Of a stretch of DNA of 5,376 nucleotides, positions 4,964 to 5,376 are shown one piece after another. The stretch lies in contig CAMHBH010000127.1 in assembly GCA_946183175.1 (NCBI GenBank), forward strand, positions 1 to 5,376, written 5' to 3'. A model generated the notes under the pieces. That model ran no database searches and was not told the origin of the DNA. It saw only the letters and a program-made list of their open reading frames with translations. The DNA is from an uncultured Oscillibacter sp. Lineage in GTDB: Bacteria > Bacillota > Clostridia > Oscillospirales > Oscillospiraceae. The number at the start of each line of letters is the position of its first letter. Position 1 is the first letter of the stretch. The position numbers and the translations under genes are program-made.

Positions 4964-5376
4964 ATGCTGCTCTATCTGATTTCCTCGGCGGTCGCGCTGG
5001 CCCTGCTCGTGTTCGACCAGTGGAGTAAGGCCTGGGTCACGCAAAACCTCGCCCTCGGGCAGACCGCCCCCTTACTCGGCGACATCCTCGAATTGAACTG
5101 CGTCCACAACTACGGCGTGGCCTGGTCGCTCTTCTCCGGCATGCGCTGGGTACTCGTCGCCGTCACAAGCTGTATCGTCCTGGCCGTGACCGCCGTGCTC
5201 GTCCTCCGCCTCATCCGCCACCCCGCCGGGGTATTCGCGGCCTTCCTGATTCTCAGCGGCGGCCTCGGGAATCTGATTGACCGTGTCTTTCGCGGCTACG
5301 TCGTCGACATGATTCACCTGAAGTTCTGGCCCAGCTACCCCACGTTCAACGTCGCCGACATGTGCGTCGTGACGGG
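4964..5376 (+). CDS. lspA: Lipoprotein signal peptidase (signal peptidase II), 5' part
   Basis: The first 137 codons of the membrane aspartyl protease that cuts diacylglyceryl-modified prolipoproteins just before the lipobox Cys; the frame is open at the window edge, with perhaps 15-30 residues missing. Family motifs are all visible: FDQWSK (D18), HNYGVAWSLF (N49), GGLGNLIDR (N103, D106), GYVVDMIHL (D115) and FNVADM (D132). D115 and D132 are the expected catalytic Asp pair. Hydrophobic segments lie near 4-18, 62-83 and 89-105, with the fourth expected past the edge. AAGGAG (4951-4956) is 7 bases before the ATG. It is the only plus-strand protein gene, diverging from the tRNA operon. The binding lipoprotein at 2849-4387 would be one of its substrates. 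Confidence 0.95.
   Translation, partial: MLLYLISSAVALALLVFDQWSKAWVTQNLALGQTAPLLGDILELNCVHNYGVAWSLFSGMRWVLVAVTSCIVLAVTAVLVLRLIRHPAGVFAAFLILSGGLGNLIDRVFRGYVVDMIHLKFWPSYPTFNVADMCVVT

Noticed and set aside
1..5376. CRISPR arrays, insertion sequences or integrase attachment sites beside the tRNA genes
   Set aside because: No regularly spaced repeats, transposase or integrase frame, or duplicated tRNA end was seen.

Overview
The window looks like chromosomal DNA of a moderately GC-rich, low-G+C-lineage-type Gram-positive (Bacillota, probably Clostridia). That guess rests on strong AAGGAGG-type ribosome sites, SigA-like promoters, a degenerate-half heterodimeric ABC exporter, CCA-encoding tRNA-Ser genes, and a RelE-type module whose small antitoxin has a style common in gut Clostridia. 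I infer this from gene content and signals only; no genus can be named.

Layout. 9-1742 (minus): an ABC exporter half-subunit with TMD and NBD. 1743-2184: a 440-base AT-rich gap holding a 102-bp imperfect inverted repeat, a near-consensus plus-strand promoter with no obvious gene, and small hairpins. 2185-2674 (minus): a toxin-first RelE/ParE toxin-antitoxin pair with its own promoter. 2765-2794: a strong hairpin closing the next minus-strand gene. 2849-4387 (minus): a TTG-started, cysteine-rich, peptide-type (SBP_bac_5) substrate-binding lipoprotein. 4412-4446: a terminator. 4456-4673 (minus): tRNA-Ser(GCT) and tRNA-Ser(TGA). 4674-4963: a divergent promoter region serving the tRNA operon leftward and lspA rightward. 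4964-5376 (plus): the 5' part of lspA (signal peptidase II), cut by the window edge.

How the genes relate. LspA is the enzyme that would cleave the lipobox of the binding lipoprotein encoded a few hundred bases away, but they are in divergent units, so the closeness may be chance. The tRNA-Ser operon ends in a terminator only 24 bases before the lipoprotein start codon, leaving no visible promoter for that gene. Read-through of the tRNA terminator is therefore a plausible source of its mRNA. The exporter carries a degenerate ATPase site and should have a partner subunit just beyond the left edge.

The most unusual whole-window property is complete absence of GATC. About 60 GAT trinucleotides occur and none is followed by C. 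In two genes, isoleucine codons switch from ATC to ATT/ATA exactly when the previous codon ends in G. This points to strong selection against the site. I see no clear previously undescribed gene system. The best candidates for unexplained biology are the GATC void, the structured repeat before the exporter, and the promoter with alternative RNA folds at 1919-2053.
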